Shown here: one piece after another, positions 10,364 to 24,200 of the stretch
Position numbering within the stretch: the stretch's first letter is position 1
Layout of the letters: every line of letters begins with the position of its first letter
NCBI GenBank assembly: GCA_036346375.1
Contig: JAYEVE010000527.1
Span: forward strand, 496,001-560,000
Source of the DNA: Guadua angustifolia
Lineage: Eukaryota > Streptophyta > Magnoliopsida > Poales > Poaceae
DNA length: 64,000 bases
Direction of reading: 5' to 3'
Translations under genes and position numbers: made by a program
The notes under the pieces: model-generated
The model's database searches: none
What the model was told of the DNA's origin: nothing
The model's input: the letters and a program-made list of their open reading frames with translations, nothing else

Positions 10364-13300
10364 TGTGACACCCCATTCCGAGGAACAGGAACTCCATGTG
10401 ATTACCGTACTAGTCCCTGGATCAGTAGCTAGCACTCACATGTTTACACCATTCGTATCACAACCAAAAGTCAAGCTTTAAAATTTCAACTTTCCATTGA
10501 AGTTAGTTATACAGAGCATTAGTTACAAGCTTAAGATAAAACAAATGAAGATATTAAATAGCTTAAGATCCAAAAGCCCGTAGCATGCCCAAACCAAAAC
10601 CCCACAGCATCCGACTAGGCAAACACCCTAGAAGAAGTCATCGTCGAACTCCCCGAGACCTACTTGGAGGAACGCTTCTTCAGCACATCACAGGACTTCC
10701 TTGACCAAAGTTGATAGCAAGAATGAGTACGGTTGTACTCAAGAAGACTTAATAGCAAATGCAATATTAGTCGCAAGGGCTATATCAAAGGAACAGCACT
10801 AAGTTATTTTGCATTTTGCGTAAAGAATTTAAACATATGACATGATAGATTGCACTGTGATTTTCAAGAAACAGCATGAGATTTGTATAATTGCCAGAAA
10901 GTAAACATGTTCCAGGACATAGCATTCCCAATGGCGAAACTCTACACAAGTCGATCCTTTGACTCAAACAATTGGTTATCAAAACAGAACCCAACCATTT
11001 TATAAAATGGAAAACTCTAACATTGGAATGACTTCACCGAAGTGCTCATGATCATGAAGCCTGCTAATCGATTAGATTTAAAACTCGCAGAGGTGTACAA
11101 CTTTACCCACAAGGAATGATCCACTCTTTTTGCAAGCTATTAGCACACTTCCTTTGGTGTGCCGCAGAGCGATCATCTGAGCCGTTACATTATTCAGACG
11201 TGACTTTGATCCAGGGACGTTAACCCCGCCATAAATTTAGAAACACACACCCAAGTCGTGGATCCACTCTCACACACCACACAACGTTTCTAAACATGGC
11301 GGGCGTACACCGTTGCATTAGCAAGTAAACCTGACCAGATACCCGTCAGTAGACTGACCGAATACCCGTATATCTCCCGCCTACCAATGAACAAAGTCAT
11401 GTCTAAACAACTTAATAGGCTAAGGCTACCCCATAATAGCCCTCGTGGTTGCACGGAAATCTCGGATCAATAGCGTCCCATTGCTCGGTCCTTAATCCGA
11501 CACGGGCGATACTCCACCCTACACTACGTGCAAAGCCCATATTGCACAACCCGCTATTGCCAATAATCACCGCATCAAAGCATAGTTTTCGGTTTTCAAG
11601 TTTTAACCAACATATCAACAACCTTTAGTAGAGTAATAACTAGTTGTGAAATCATTTTAAAAGCATCATGACGATCTACGCAAAACTAAGCAAATGTATA
11701 TTGTAACGGTTATACCCAACCGACATTTACCATGTCTAAGCATACTATGGTTCGCAAGGTTCACAGAGTCAATCAAATTAAGGAAAACCATACATTCCAG
11801 GATAGTTACTAACCTTACCCAAGATAGCGCTTTTATGGAGAAGTATCCGGATGCACTATACAGTTGCAAAAACAACATATGGTAGGTGAATTAGTAGGTT
11901 CAACATGGTCAAGGATTTGCTTGCCTTGCTCTTCGTCGCAAATGTCAAATCCTGGATTGGCAACTGCCTTCTTCTCCTCCTCCTCGAGGGTGCCAGCGTC
12001 TACACGCCGAAACCAAAAGAACCAACAGAAATTACAAATTGCAAAAGAAAGAACGAAAGAGAACAAATAGAGAAGCAAATAAAACCTTTGCATCAGATCC
12101 AGGGTTGCTTTCTTATGAATCCTTTAATCTTGTTTTACGAATTCAAGACGCAAAAATAGTTTAGATTATACAATTAGTCATTACTGCATAGCACATTGAG
12201 CCTAATGCTCCCAGCAAGCATTCTGGAACATATTGCGCATGCATTGCTAGGAGAGGACTTAGAGCCAGAACTAGACAACACAAGATTTGCTCCCAAGGTT
12301 CTTACAGAGCCTAACTTAGGATCAACTCGAGGTTTTCTTTACTAATTTCAGGTTTGGATAAGTTGCTTATGAAGTTGACTAAAAGCCTTAATTGATTATA
12401 TAAGGTCCCTGTAATTGATTCCCTTACTTCAATTTGATTTCACTTAGAATTGGTTTTGTACAGATTAGATCTTCAATTGTAGTCTATTGACTTATTTTAC
12501 CTTGTTTTTGAGAAGGTTCTCGTGATAAAATGACTTGACTATAATTTTCTTCATTTGCAACTACAGTTCGAATAACATTCTTCATTCTTTTTCTTAGGAT
12601 TCAGATTCAAAGCAACGCTTATTTAAACTTTTAGTTACAATTAGCTGACTTCTATGACTCATATACATCAGATAGGTATATATGAGTAAAAGGGCACACA
12701 TGAAGATATGTATGCAGACATATGTTCATTCATATTGTGGCTTCCAAGCATATGAACACTTAGGGTTGTTAGGCTATCAAAATTAATAGGTAATACATCA
12801 TGAAATGAGATTATCTTTTCATATTTGGATAGTCTATACTTTGGAGAGTACTACTGAACTAGTTCCTTAAGTTTTAGGATTTTGGACAAGACTATAAACT
12901 TCTCGCTAAAATGGTTCATGCTATACTTGAAGACTACACTATTCAAAATCGGCAGGAAGGGAAAATAAGGATTAATGCTTAAGGATTTTGAGCTATTTGG
13001 ATTAATATGCAAACTTTGATGAATTAAAGCTATTTCTTTAGGATATGGTAGAATGAACTTTGCCTAGTGATTCTAAACTAGATTTATAAGTTTTATGATT
13101 TTGATGAGACATCATTTTCATTGTTGAAATAGCTTAAGTGGCATTGAACAGTTAACATTATTTGGGATCGGCCAGAAAGTGAATCACATGATTAGCAATT
13201 AAGGGTTTTGAACTAGCTTGCTTTATATGGGAAGCACACTGTAATTAAGATGTTTTTGTAGAATATGGTAGTACAAACTTTGTACAATGTTTCTAAACTA

Positions 13301-15774
13301 GTTTTGCTGATTTTAGTATTTGGATGAGTTATTTTATATACTGATGAAGTAGCCTAAATAACCACATGAATAACGCTTAATCGGCTAACTTTCAATCTAA
13401 ATTTCCAACTACACATTACATGATTCTTGATTCATTTTTTTGGCATTAACAGAATACCATCCTAGAAATGTTTTAAAGTTGATTTTGCATTGTTTTAACT
13501 TCAATTGCCATAGATTATCTATTTGCTTATTGCTATCATTAACCTTTCCTTTCATTAAGAATATACAAATTGAGTTTGATTCTAAGAATTTATGCATACA
13601 TGGATTCTCCTGTTTCCAGAACCTATTGCAACCTACACTATCATTTTGTGAGCCACTATGCTAGTGTTTTGCTAAGAGCCATGAAAGGGTTTAATGGTGA
13701 TTAGCAAGCAATTATATTAAACTTGGTTCCGAGATTAAATATTTTTGCATGATTAGGTTTATTACAATCCCAGAAGCACATAATCATTCATTTTATGATT
13801 GTATAAGTTATATTTTTCATGTGAGCAATATTGTCCATATTAGTGGGTTTATCTCATTCTTGGTTTTACTAATTGTTCTATCACTCAATAATTAACTATT
13901 TTTGCATATTTAAATTCATCCTGGGGCTATTCATCATATGAATGTTCATTTTAACATTTTATGCCTTACTGTGTACAAATCTGGATTAAAGACCATAATG
14001 GGATATTAATCAAAGTTTAATATAAATATAAATAATTATTCTGCAGGTCAGGAATTAAATGTTTTTACATATTTATATTCTTCTTGATTTTATATGAATT
14101 TACAAATTTACTTTACTGAAATTCGATTAAAATCACAAAAGATATTCACAATTGATTTTCATTCAGTATGGATATTGACTTTACGCTTTCATACGAGGGA
14201 GGCGCCATTTGATCGAGCTTTTCTACCTCCCGAGACGCCGACTGATGGCCTCCTTTGGCAATGACAGAAAACAGAGAAGCTCCTAGGGCTCCACTGGCGA
14301 GGGCGCCCGCGACTTTCCCGCGCAAGGCGATGGCACCAGGATGGAGAGCTCGGGGGAGTCTCGAAGTGGTGTCGATTCGCTTGAAGAACTTCCAGAGCAA
14401 AGGCGCCCACGAGCTCCGTAAATGGCAAGAATGGCAGCAAGGAGAAGACAAGCTTAACGCGTTAGGGATTGAATCGGTGGCCGGTGAGCATCAAGTGAGT
14501 CTCGGAGGTTCCATTTTCGGATTTACCGAAGGAGATTTGCGGAGGAGCTCCGCCCACAGTGGCTCGAGCCGAGGAAGAAGCGCCCAATGTAGAGTGATTT
14601 CGCTTGGAGGAGACCAGATTCTCTTGAGGGCTTTTGATCAAGACCACTGGAGATGCTTCTACCAGAGGGCTTGGGAGGAGGACCACTACTTCACCGAATT
14701 TCTCTTCACGCCTGAAGCAGCAGAGTCACTGGAAGCAATGGAAATGGGGAAGAAGCTTCTGCGCTTACCGAGGAAGGTGAAGGGACCGAGGGGAGGGAGA
14801 GGAGAAGTGAGTGGAGGAGGAAGTGAGCTGAGCACTACCTCTTGTGATTCCCAAGGTGCAATGCATTTGGTTGAGGTCGTGAAATCCAGAGGCAAAGGCT
14901 TGGGCTTGCTGATCGATGGAAAATTTCGAGACATGGAGGATCTGAATCGGGACCCGCATGGCAGTGAGAGCAAGAAACCGGCTTAGGGATGGATTCGGCC
15001 AAATGCGAGTGAACTTGCATTAATTTGCCCACTAAACATTGTCAGCAAATTTTGACTACTTTTTGCATACTCTCTCCTGGCGTGGACAAGCTCAAAGTAA
15101 GAGTGGGGTTAAAAATATGTGGTATAAACTTTACTAAAATTCGATATGGCATGCAATTGCATTGAATTTCTTTTTTCTGCATTTGAATTACCAGATGATT
15201 CAAATCTTTTATAAAATTTTTGAAACTTTGTTTTTCAAAGGGATTTGAGGCAAGGATTCTTAGATAAAATTTTCAGCTCAAGGTGTTGCTCCAGTAATTT
15301 ATAAAAATTCTGACATTCTATTTTTCAGCTTATGTTGCTTTCTGTTTTGAATTATTTGGGACTTTATTCCATCCGATAACTTCCTAAGATTTTTACCAAT
15401 GGTAAATACTGTATCAAAGGTGACTTGGTAAATTTTTTCAGCTGGAGGTAAGCTCTGGATATTTTTCACAAATTCAGAAGGTGCAATGTTTCTAGTCAAC
15501 TTGACCTCTTTTTATTTTTAATATTTAAATTGACATTTGTATCTTTTTATCAATGTGTAAATTGATCTCTCCATCAATTTGGATTCAGAAAATAATTTAT
15601 TCTCAATCTTTCTTTTAGTTCTTTTTATTTTTCCCATTTCCTTTAATTGTCTTTGCAACCCAAAATTCAAGAAATCCATTCAAGAAAATCATAAATTCCA
15701 TAAAACTCGAAAATACTCAAAAAGACAAATTCATATTATAGCATTCCACTGTTTAAAATTTTTAGGATGTTACA
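10364..15774 (-). repeat. LARD-1 3' LTR
   Basis: About 5.41 kb, aligned base for base with 21231-26668 over long stretches (for example 12400-14100 versus 23280-24980 look nearly identical by eye). A GC-rich island (14190-14990) sits between AT-rich arms. Differences from the other LTR cluster at CAG/CTG/CG sites. ORFs inside it, including 243 codons at 14255-14986 on the antisense strand, are not preserved in the partner LTR and are not called as genes. Confidence 0.92.
14165..14990 (-). other. GC-rich island inside the LARD-1 LTR
   Basis: This block is much richer in GC than the flanking LTR. It has counterparts at 25070-25890, 40800-41570 and 51480-52250. Open frames occur on both strands, but indels change them between the two LTRs of one element, so protein-level selection is not supported. 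By position it may hold the promoter-proximal and untranslated leader part of the LTR. I see no clear TATA box. Confidence 0.5.
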
Positions 15775-15790
15775 AATCTACCCCCCTTAC
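15775..15790 (-). other. LARD-1 polypurine tract
   Basis: On the - strand GTAAGGGGGGTAGATT directly precedes the 3' LTR start TGTAACATCC. The same tract is at 50851-50866 in LARD-2, and a close variant at 35376-35391 in the coding gypsy element. Confidence 0.9.
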
Positions 15791-15808
15791 AAAAATCTCG
15801 AATTTTAG

Positions 15809-15945
15809 ATTTGGCGGATCTAAGGGGAAAGTATTTCTAAAAGAAATCAGGAACTTTTCCTTGAGTCGGTCTTCTCGTTTCCAAGATGCTTCTTCTTCAA
15901 AATGGCCACTCCGCTGAATCTTAATCATCTTGCAGAATTTATTAC
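15809..15945 (-). pseudogene. pol C-terminal relic in LARD-1
   Basis: Next to the polypurine tract one - strand frame reads KIQRSGHFEEEASWKREDRL. This matches the end of the coding gypsy pol at 35468-35851 (CRVQWSNHSENEAT), the integrase/chromodomain-like tail of Del/Tekay chromoviruses. It shows that the non-coding interior descends from a chromovirus pol gene. Confidence 0.75.
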
Positions 15946-17395
15946 GAGTGTGACATTCAGTTTTTTTTTAAGATTCTAATCTGATGCTTCTAATAAGTTA
16001 AACTAGGCTGTAGATAAGTTTTACCTAGCTGGGTGAACTTAAAAGGAAGATGAAGGAATTGCCTTAATTGCGATACCTGGAAGATGGGATGAACACTGGG
16101 GCTAGGATGACAACTCTAATTCATATGTTTTTTTTTCTCTTGTATCTTTTTAACGATATGATATGGCTGAATATATCATGGCGCCGAGTTATCTCGGATT
16201 TGGAAACAGTAAATACTACGAATCTTGCAATTCTCGAGGATGAAATAGATTTGGGAATTCTTTCTCGAGGTGACTTTGTCGTTTGGTTGATACGTCATCT
16301 TCATTGCAATTGCTTTACTGGACCCTCGTCTTGCGATTCCAAGTTGACGTGCGAAGAAATAGAGAAGAATCCTATTTGAGTTTTAGGTAAGCAGATGAGA
16401 GATATCAATACTTTCTACATATCTCTTTTGATTGAATAACTGGTATTGCAAATAAGGATAATCTAATTTAGAGAGTGGTCTGTGATACATTTAGAATTTC
16501 TGAGGCGAAGGAAAAGTTGCATTGTCGTTAGATTTGTTTGGGAAGAATCGAGCGTTTAATACCATGCAGGGTATTTGAATACATCGGCTGCTCTGTATAA
16601 TTTCAACATTAGTTGATGAAATGAGCTGAGCACAACGGTCATTTCGGGTTGACTTTAGATTGGGAACAAGGTAATGAAAATCCAAGGATTGGATTGAGGT
16701 AAAAGAATTATAAGATGTTCCTAGTGATTTGATTTATTTGATCAACTTGCTAAATGGGAGGTTTTTGATTTTCTTTAGATTTGGCAAACTATGAAGGAAT
16801 GAATTGTATAGAATCAAAGGATTGTTGGCAAGAATTGAATACACAAGGAACGTACTCAATATCACCACAAGAGATGGATACAATCATATGAAAAAGACGT
16901 TTATGTTCAACGCCTGATATCGAGGCAGGGGTTGACATGAGTACTTAATGTTTTCTGGGTCTTTGCGATGGCTTGAAAATTACTAACGTCTTCCTTGATG
17001 AGGTGAAGTAGAACTATTTTTGGGCAAATGTTGGCGGAGTGTCCGAGTTCTTTTCGGTTGATATAGGTGACGTTATTCATTTTATTCGAAACAATAGAAA
17101 GGTTGTTTGCTAATGATATAACATAGTTGATCAGGAAGTGACTAAGATCAAAGAGTTGACCCTAGAGTTATCTTGAATCCTGGTAGGTTCAGATACATAT
17201 GTATCATACCTAGTACTATGTCGGGTAGGTTACAAACTTCCTTCGCGAATAGGTGTTATGGCAACTGGAATTTATATTTTGAGTTGGATTGGATGTATGA
17301 CTTAGGAATCGTTGGTTTTCAGATTCTCGAAGCCAGTGTTAGGATCGTTACAAAGCGTCCTAGGGTTGCAAATGAAATAGAGTCTGCTTCTGTTC
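15946..17395 (-). other. LARD-1 interior, non-coding, homologous to LARD-2 49440-50640
   Basis: No credible ORF. Reverse-complement similarity to LARD-2 can be followed, for example ACCAGGATTCAAG and GATCTTAGTCACTTCCT near 17130-17190 with CCAGGATTCAAGT near 49450. I interpret it as decayed pol sequence. Confidence 0.6.
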
Positions 17396-17398
17396 TAG

Positions 17399-17445
17399 GT
17401 AATTGTTGGCATAATGCCCCACATTTACCACAACCAAAGCAATTA
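17399..17445 (-). pseudogene. gag zinc-knuckle relic in LARD-1
   Basis: The - strand contains TGCTTTGGTTGTGGTAAATG, which codes for CFGCGKC. One base insertion later a second frame continues with the HYANN part of a CCHC knuckle, with the last Cys codon changed. This is a broken gag nucleocapsid motif. Confidence 0.6.
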
Positions 17446-17499
17446 AGATTGGCCCTCTGACTTGGAGTAATGGACAGACGTGCCAGGAACTGAAGATAT

Positions 17500-18760
17500 C
17501 CAAGTTGAAGTTCTACATCCGATGAACTAGTTCAGTTAGCAATTGGCTAGGATTCACAGATAACCTTGGGTATGTGGCATCAAAAGGCTGATTAGATGAA
17601 GTTAGCGCAGGATCTAACAGCTGAAGATGAATTTGTTGTTTACTGTTACTGCACTGGCTTTACTAATTACTAAAGTTTACTGTTTTGGTAACTGTTTTGT
17701 CGGAGTCTGCAGTATATAAGCAGCCCTTTCTGGCTTTAGAAGGCATGGGACATTTGATGCTTTTGTTCTGCTATGCCATACTCTTTCAACAGCAATACAT
17801 CTATCTCCTGACGATTACCTTGTTCTTCTTTCCGTCAAACCAGAAGTCTTTTGAATACTAGTTCTTCCAGAATACTATCACATCTATTCCCTTTCCATTT
17901 TCATGTGCATTTTGGTTGAGTTTTCTTCTTGTAATTTGGAACTGGAGTTGGATTCCTTAAGGGTCTGACAAGACGTTCATTGATGTTGTTGAAGGGATGA
18001 CAATTGACGATTGAGATTAGGGTCGAGTAGAATTCTCCTCGGGACAAGTGTTCTTGTTCAACTGTCATTTCTTCGATTGATTCTTTGAGTAAACCGCTTC
18101 GAATTTTATTTCTCCAATTCTTGAAGTTACAATCTTGTCCGAGCCTTTTATGAGATATGGTCATTTTTTTTTGAAGTTTAGTGAAGATTCACAAGAATAG
18201 GATATTCGTTTTTGAAAACGAGCATGCGGCAAGACAGAGTTTGAAAGGAATCATCGCTCGAGGATGACAAGCTGTTTTCAAAGGGAAAACAGACTAGGAC
18301 AGCAACTAGTTTCAAGTTCACCAGACACTAGTTCATTTCACATGCAGATTCGTGAAGGAGGATTTTTGCAAGGATGCAAAACAAGGAAAGCACTAGAATG
18401 TTTGAGCGTTAGAAGTAATCCTGACTTAGTTAGAATTAGTTGAGTCTGTTTAAATTCAGTTGGCACTAGTGTCGGATTCGGAACAGTAGTAGAGTCGGAC
18501 TAGGAGTTCGATTCAAAGTCAAATTCGGAAATTGTAAACCGAGTCTTATTGTAAGCTCTGATCCTATATAAGTGAAATAAAGGCGCCAGCAGAAGCAAGG
18601 CGATCGATTGAAGAAACACCCAATTTATCCTGACAACGGTGATGCATCAGCTCTGCTGTCCGAACTTCGATACAGCCAGGCTGAAGCGTTGTTGTTGCTA
18701 TTGTTCTGTTTCACCGTGATAGCAGAGAACAGGTGACTTACCTTAATGTGCTAATCTAAC
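17500..18760 (+). mobile_element. possible nested LTR-derived insert(s) with TATA boxes
   Basis: Within the LARD-1 interior two + strand segments look like LTR promoters: AGTATATAAGCAGCCC with the TATA box at 17713-17720, and GATCCTATATAAGTG with the TATA box at 18565-18572, followed by leader-like sequence. I do not see a counterpart in the LARD-2 interior, which suggests insertion after the two elements separated. Ends and TSDs could not be fixed. Confidence 0.35.
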
Positions 18761-21214
18761 ATTGAGATCAAAGGAAAAGCGATAGTTGGCTGAGTGAATA
18801 ATGCGATGGCAGTGAATGACAGGGTTAAACTAGACACACATGTGCAGAGGTACAAAGTGATCGATATAGACGCTTAAGGCAGTGTAAACACGGTTTGAAC
18901 GGTGACCGTTTTGGTAACCGGTTAAGGGATGACATTGAAAATTCAATGGCACAGGACATGGCTGAGGCAGAGATAAAAGTATGACGGCTATCCCATCACC
19001 ATTACTAGCATCAGTGAGCTGGGCATCAAATTGGACAATAATCCTGACCTTCACAAAGGTAACAAGTGAAATTGCTTATAGGACATTTCCCCGAAGAACA
19101 ATTCTTAGATATCGAACAAGTTATAAGAATATATTTCTGATCCAAACCATTCTCTTTTTCGGCTAGAATCATGCCAAGGTTAGAAATATTTTGTGCTAGT
19201 TGCTAGAATAGAAGGGTGTGCCTTTGGTGATTTGTTCAATTATGGTGAGCAAAGGCAGCCAAGTTGCAGCGAGTCTGTGCAACAATTGGCGGTTTCACTG
19301 TTTGATTACCAAAGAAAACAGGAGAAGCTTAACAGCTGAGTGTATGTGCGGTGATGGTAACCAATAGGGTTCGAATGAGGACGACTTTGATGACTCTGGC
19401 AGCTATAGCCGTGGCAAAGGAAATAGCATGGGGTAACTGCCGTTGCAACGAAAAGGAGCAAGGGCAGCAACAATTCAAAGAATGAGTTGAGGTAAAATGA
19501 TCAACTTTGCAGAGATTGAGAATCTTGTTGTCCTTAATGGGCGTACTGATAGATTGGGTCACGGCATCCTGTAACGATATTTATTAGGATGAGGTTATTT
19601 AGATGAAATTCTGTTGGATTAGAGGCATCTTGCAATCACATTTGATAAGATGTTGGAATCATAGAAAGATGGTCAGATAAGAGTTATCTATACTACGAGG
19701 TAATATTTAATTCTTTCCAATTAACTCTAGTTGTGGTTTCTATGCAGATTACGAAATTTTTGGTTTGGTTTATAAGGCAACATTTCGTTCTTTAAAATCT
19801 TTTAATTAAAATTTTTCTTATTAAGGGGTTAACGATCGCAAATTTCAACCTAGTGGTTTAACATTCACGAGAGTAACCCGAAAGCAATACGAAAGATTTA
19901 CAACAAAATTTCAATAACACAGAAATACTATACATATATTTAATTTAGTACATAGGAAGGGTATCTATGTATTTATGTGAAACAGGATTACTACATAGCT
20001 AGAATAATGTGTAGTTTGTATAATGCTATCTTTTTATTGTAGATTATTTAGCAACGAATTTCTTTTAATCTTCGCACCATTTGCTGATGTCGGCATTCCC
20101 AGGTTTCGATGAAGTCGGAGAAGTTCTGACGCGTGGCTGCTTCTATGGAGTTGAAGAAGTTGTGATACTTGTCACTTCTATTTTCTTCAAGTTGTTGATG
20201 TAGGCATTACGATGGTGCTGTCGACTTACTACCGAAATTATTTCCAGAGGATTTGTTGGTGTGTTTGTTTTCGCAAAAGACAAGGAAAGAAATATTTCTA
20301 GAAAGAATAATTTAGGAACGGAGAAAGAACATTCTGCAGAGAAATGAATACACAGATGAGGAGATTAAATTTTATAGATGGGAATGGAGTACATGTATAA
20401 TTAACGTTACTCTTTTTATATTTCTTTTAGAAAACAGAGTTCCCGATTTTTCTAGTTCCATCCTTAACATCCATTCGAATGTTTCTGTTCAGAAGAATAT
20501 AGTTGTCCTGGTTCTAGTTCATTTTCATGGTATAGAATCTAGATAAGCAGCAAGGTAAGTTTTGAGTCCTGGTTATAAGTTGTTAATGAAAATGATTAGG
20601 TTTTAATTTTCATACATGAGGACTATTTATTATGAAACTTCAACCTGGAGGTTAAGTTACACATAAATCAGTCCTGGCATTCAGAAACAGAACCAAATTT
20701 CAAGTAGCAAGAGACATAACGACAACATAAATTGTTCTATATAACTAGAGCGAAATAATATACTACGCGTATGGGTTCTCATCTTAAGGTAGATCCTAAT
20801 TTATTCTAATCTTCGGCCTTTTTACTATTGGTGAAGCTGTTTCTTCGTGAAGTAGAGTCTTCAAGTTGAGCTTCTGTTTTGTCGAGGTTAGCGAAGTATT
20901 GTATGTTTTCTTGAGATGGTTGGCGTAGATGTTGCAGTCTTCTTTGGTTGGCATGAAGCATGGTAGCAACAAGTCTGGAAGGTCTTCAGGATCAACAGCA
21001 AAGATAACCCAGTGGCAAGAATTTCTTTTAAGGAAAGAGGTATTTGTTTACAAAACAAATGGAAGACAGGGGTAAGAGTAGAATCTTAAGAATGAGGAAA
21101 GAATAGCAGAGTCTAGATTTTGCAAATAGGCTAGCCTCGGAAAATAAAATTTTGAATTGGTTTATTCCAATGCTAACGACCCTTCTATCTAAGGTTTATC
21201 CTACGGTCAGTATA
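18761..21214 (-). other. LARD-1 interior, non-coding, homologous to LARD-2 45000-47350
   Basis: No ORF of significance. Homology to LARD-2 is plain, for example the GGGGTAACTGCCGTTGCAACG segment near 19431 against CGTTACAACGGCAGTTACCC near 47230, and matching sequence beside the primer site. No recognisable protein motif remains. Confidence 0.6.
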
Positions 21215-21226
21215 GCTCTGATACCA
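21215..21226 (-). other. LARD-1 primer binding site, initiator tRNA-Met
   Basis: The - strand reads TGGTATCAGAGC, complementary to the 3' end of plant initiator tRNA-Met, four bases (GCAT) inside the 5' LTR end GGTCTCACA. The same arrangement is found in LARD-2 at 44988-44999. Confidence 0.92.
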
Positions 21227-21230
21227 ATGC

Positions 21231-24200
21231 TGTGAGACCCCATTCCGAGGAACAGGAACTCCATGTGATTACCGTACTAGTCCCTAGATCAGTAGCTAGC
21301 ACTCACATGTTTACACCATTCGTATCACAACCAAAAGTCAAGCTTTAAAATTTCAACTTTCCATTGAAGTTAATTATACAGAGCATTAGTTACAAGCGAA
21401 GATAAAACAGCGGAAGATATTAAATAGCTTAAGATCCAAAAGCCTGGTAGCATGCCCAAACCAAAACCCCACAGCATCCGACTAGGCAAACACCCTAGAA
21501 GAAGTCATCGTCGAACTCCCGAGACCTACTTGGAGGAACGCTTCTTCAGGCACATCACAGGGACTTCCTTCTGACCAAAGTTGATAGCAAGAATGAGTAC
21601 GGTTGTACTCAAGAAGACTTAATAGCAAATGCAATATTAGTCGTGCAGGCTATTTTCAAAGGAACAGGCACTAAGTTATTTTGCATTTTGCAGAAAGAAT
21701 TTAAACATATGACATAATAGATTGCAATTCGCATTTTCAAGAAATAGCATGAGATTTGTATAATTGCCAGAAAGTAAACATGTTCCAGGACATAGCATTC
21801 CCAATGGCGAAACTCTACACAAGTCGATCCTTTGACTCAAACAATTGGTTATCAAAACAGAACCCAACCATTTTATAAAAATGGAAAACTCTAACATTGG
21901 AATGACTTCACCGAGTGCTCATGACCGCGAGCGCGGCTAATCGATTAGATTTAAAACTCTGCAGAGGTGTACAACTTTACCCACAAGGAATGATCCACTC
22001 TTTTTGCAAGCTATTAGCACACTTCCTTTGGTGTGCCGCAGAGCGATCATACAGAGCCGTTACATTATTCAGACGTGACTTTGATCCAGCCCGGGACGTT
22101 AACCCCTGCCATAAATTTAGAAACACACACCCAAGTCGTGGATCCACTCTCACACACCACACAACGTTTCTAAACATGGCGGTATGTACACCGTTGCATT
22201 AGCAAGTAAACTCGACGGTATACCCGTCGGTGAGACTGACCGAATACCCGTGCTATCTCCCGCCTACCAATGAACAAAGTCATGTCTAAACAACTTAATA
22301 GGCTAAGGCTACCCCATAATAGCCCTCGTGGTTGCACGGAAATCTCGGATCAATAGCGTCCCATTGCTCGGTCCTTAATCCGACACGGGCGATACTCCAC
22401 CCTACACTACGTGCAAAGCCCATATTGCACAACCGCTATTGCCAATAATCACCGCATCAAAGCATAGTTTTCGGGTTTTCAAGTTTTAACCAACATATCA
22501 ACAACCTTTAGTAGAGTAATAACTAGTTGTGAAATCATTTTAAAAGCATCATGACGATCTACGGAAAACTAAGCAGTGTATATTGTAACGGTTATACCCA
22601 ACTGACATTTACCATGTCTAAGCATACTATGGTTCGCAAGGTTCACGAGTCAATCAAATTAAGGAAAACCATACATTCGAGGATAGTTACTAACCTTACC
22701 CAAGATAGCAGTTTTATGGAGAAGTATCCGGATGCACTATCTGCTTGCAAAAACAACATATGGTAGGTGAATTAGTAGGTTCAACATGGTCAAGGATTTG
22801 CTTGCCTTGCTCTTCGTCGCAAATGTCAAATCCTGGATTGGCAACTGCCTTCTTCTCCTCCTCCTCGAGGGTGCCAGCGTCTACACGCCAAACCAAAAGA
22901 ACCAACAGAAATTACAAATTGCAAAAGAAAGAACGAAAGAGAACAAATAGAGAAGCAAATAAAACCTTTGCATCAGATCCAGGGTTGCTTTCTTATGAAT
23001 CCTTTAATCTTGTTTTACGAATTCAAGACGCAAAAATAGTTTAGATTATACAATTAGTCATTACTGCATAGCACATTGAGCCTAATGCTCCCAGCAAGCA
23101 TTCTGGAACATATTAGCATGCATTGCTAGGAGAGGACTTAGAGCGAACTAGACAACACAAGATTTGCTCCCAAGGTTCTTACAGAGCCTAACTTAGGATC
23201 AACTCGAGGTTTTCTTTACTAATTTCAGGTTTGGATAAGTTGCTTTGCGAGTTGACGAAAAGCCTTAATTGATTATATAAGGTCCTGCGTAATTGATTCC
23301 CTTACTTCAATTTGATTTCACTTAGAATTGGTTTTGTACAGATTAGATCTTCAATTGTAGTCTATTGACTTATTTTACCTTATTTTTGAGAAGGTTCTGG
23401 TGATAAAAATGACTTGACTATAATTTTCTTCATTTGCAACTACAGTTCGAATAACATTCTTCATTCTTTTTCTTAGGATTCAGATTCAAAGCAACGCTTA
23501 TTTAAACTTTTAGTTACAATTAGCTGACTTCTATGACTCATATACATCAGATAGGTATATATGAGTAAAAGGGCACACATGAAGATATGTATGCAGACAT
23601 ATGTTCATTCATATTGTGGCTTCCAAGCATATGAACACTTAGGGTTGTTAGGCTATCAAAATTAATAGGTAATACATCATGAAATGAGATTATCTTTTCA
23701 TATTTGGATAGTCTATACTTTGGAGAGTACTACTGAACTAGTTCCTTAAGTTTTAGGATTTTGGACAAGACTATAAACTTCTCGCTAAAATGGTTCATGC
23801 TATACTTGAAGACTACACTATTCAAAATCGGCAGGAAGGAAAATAAGGATTAATGCTTAAGGATTTTGAGCTATTTGGATTAATATGCAAACTTTGATGA
23901 ATTAAAGCTATTTCTTTAGGATATGGTAGAATGAACTTTGCCTAGTGATTCTAAACTAGATTTATAAGTTTTATGATTTTGATGAGACATCATTTTCATT
24001 GTTGAAATAGCTTAAGTGGCATTGAACAGTTAACATTATTTGGGATCGGCCAGAAAGTGAATCACATGATTAGCAATTAAGGGTTTTGAAGTAGCTTGCT
24101 TTATATGGGAAGCACACTGTAATTAAGATGTTTTTGTAGAATATGGTAGTACAAACTTTGTACAATGTTTCTAAACTAGTTTTGCTGATTTTAGTATTTG

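Noticed and set aside
13409..13664. Identical ORFs at 13409-13664 and 24287-24542 on both strands
   Set aside because: They are identical because they lie in paired LTRs of one recent element, not because of protein conservation; the sequence is AT-rich.
14255..14986. 243-codon + strand ORF inside the LARD-1 LTR
   Set aside because: It is antisense to the element, lies in the GC-rich island where open frames are likely by chance, and is broken by indels in the partner LTR (25044-25890).
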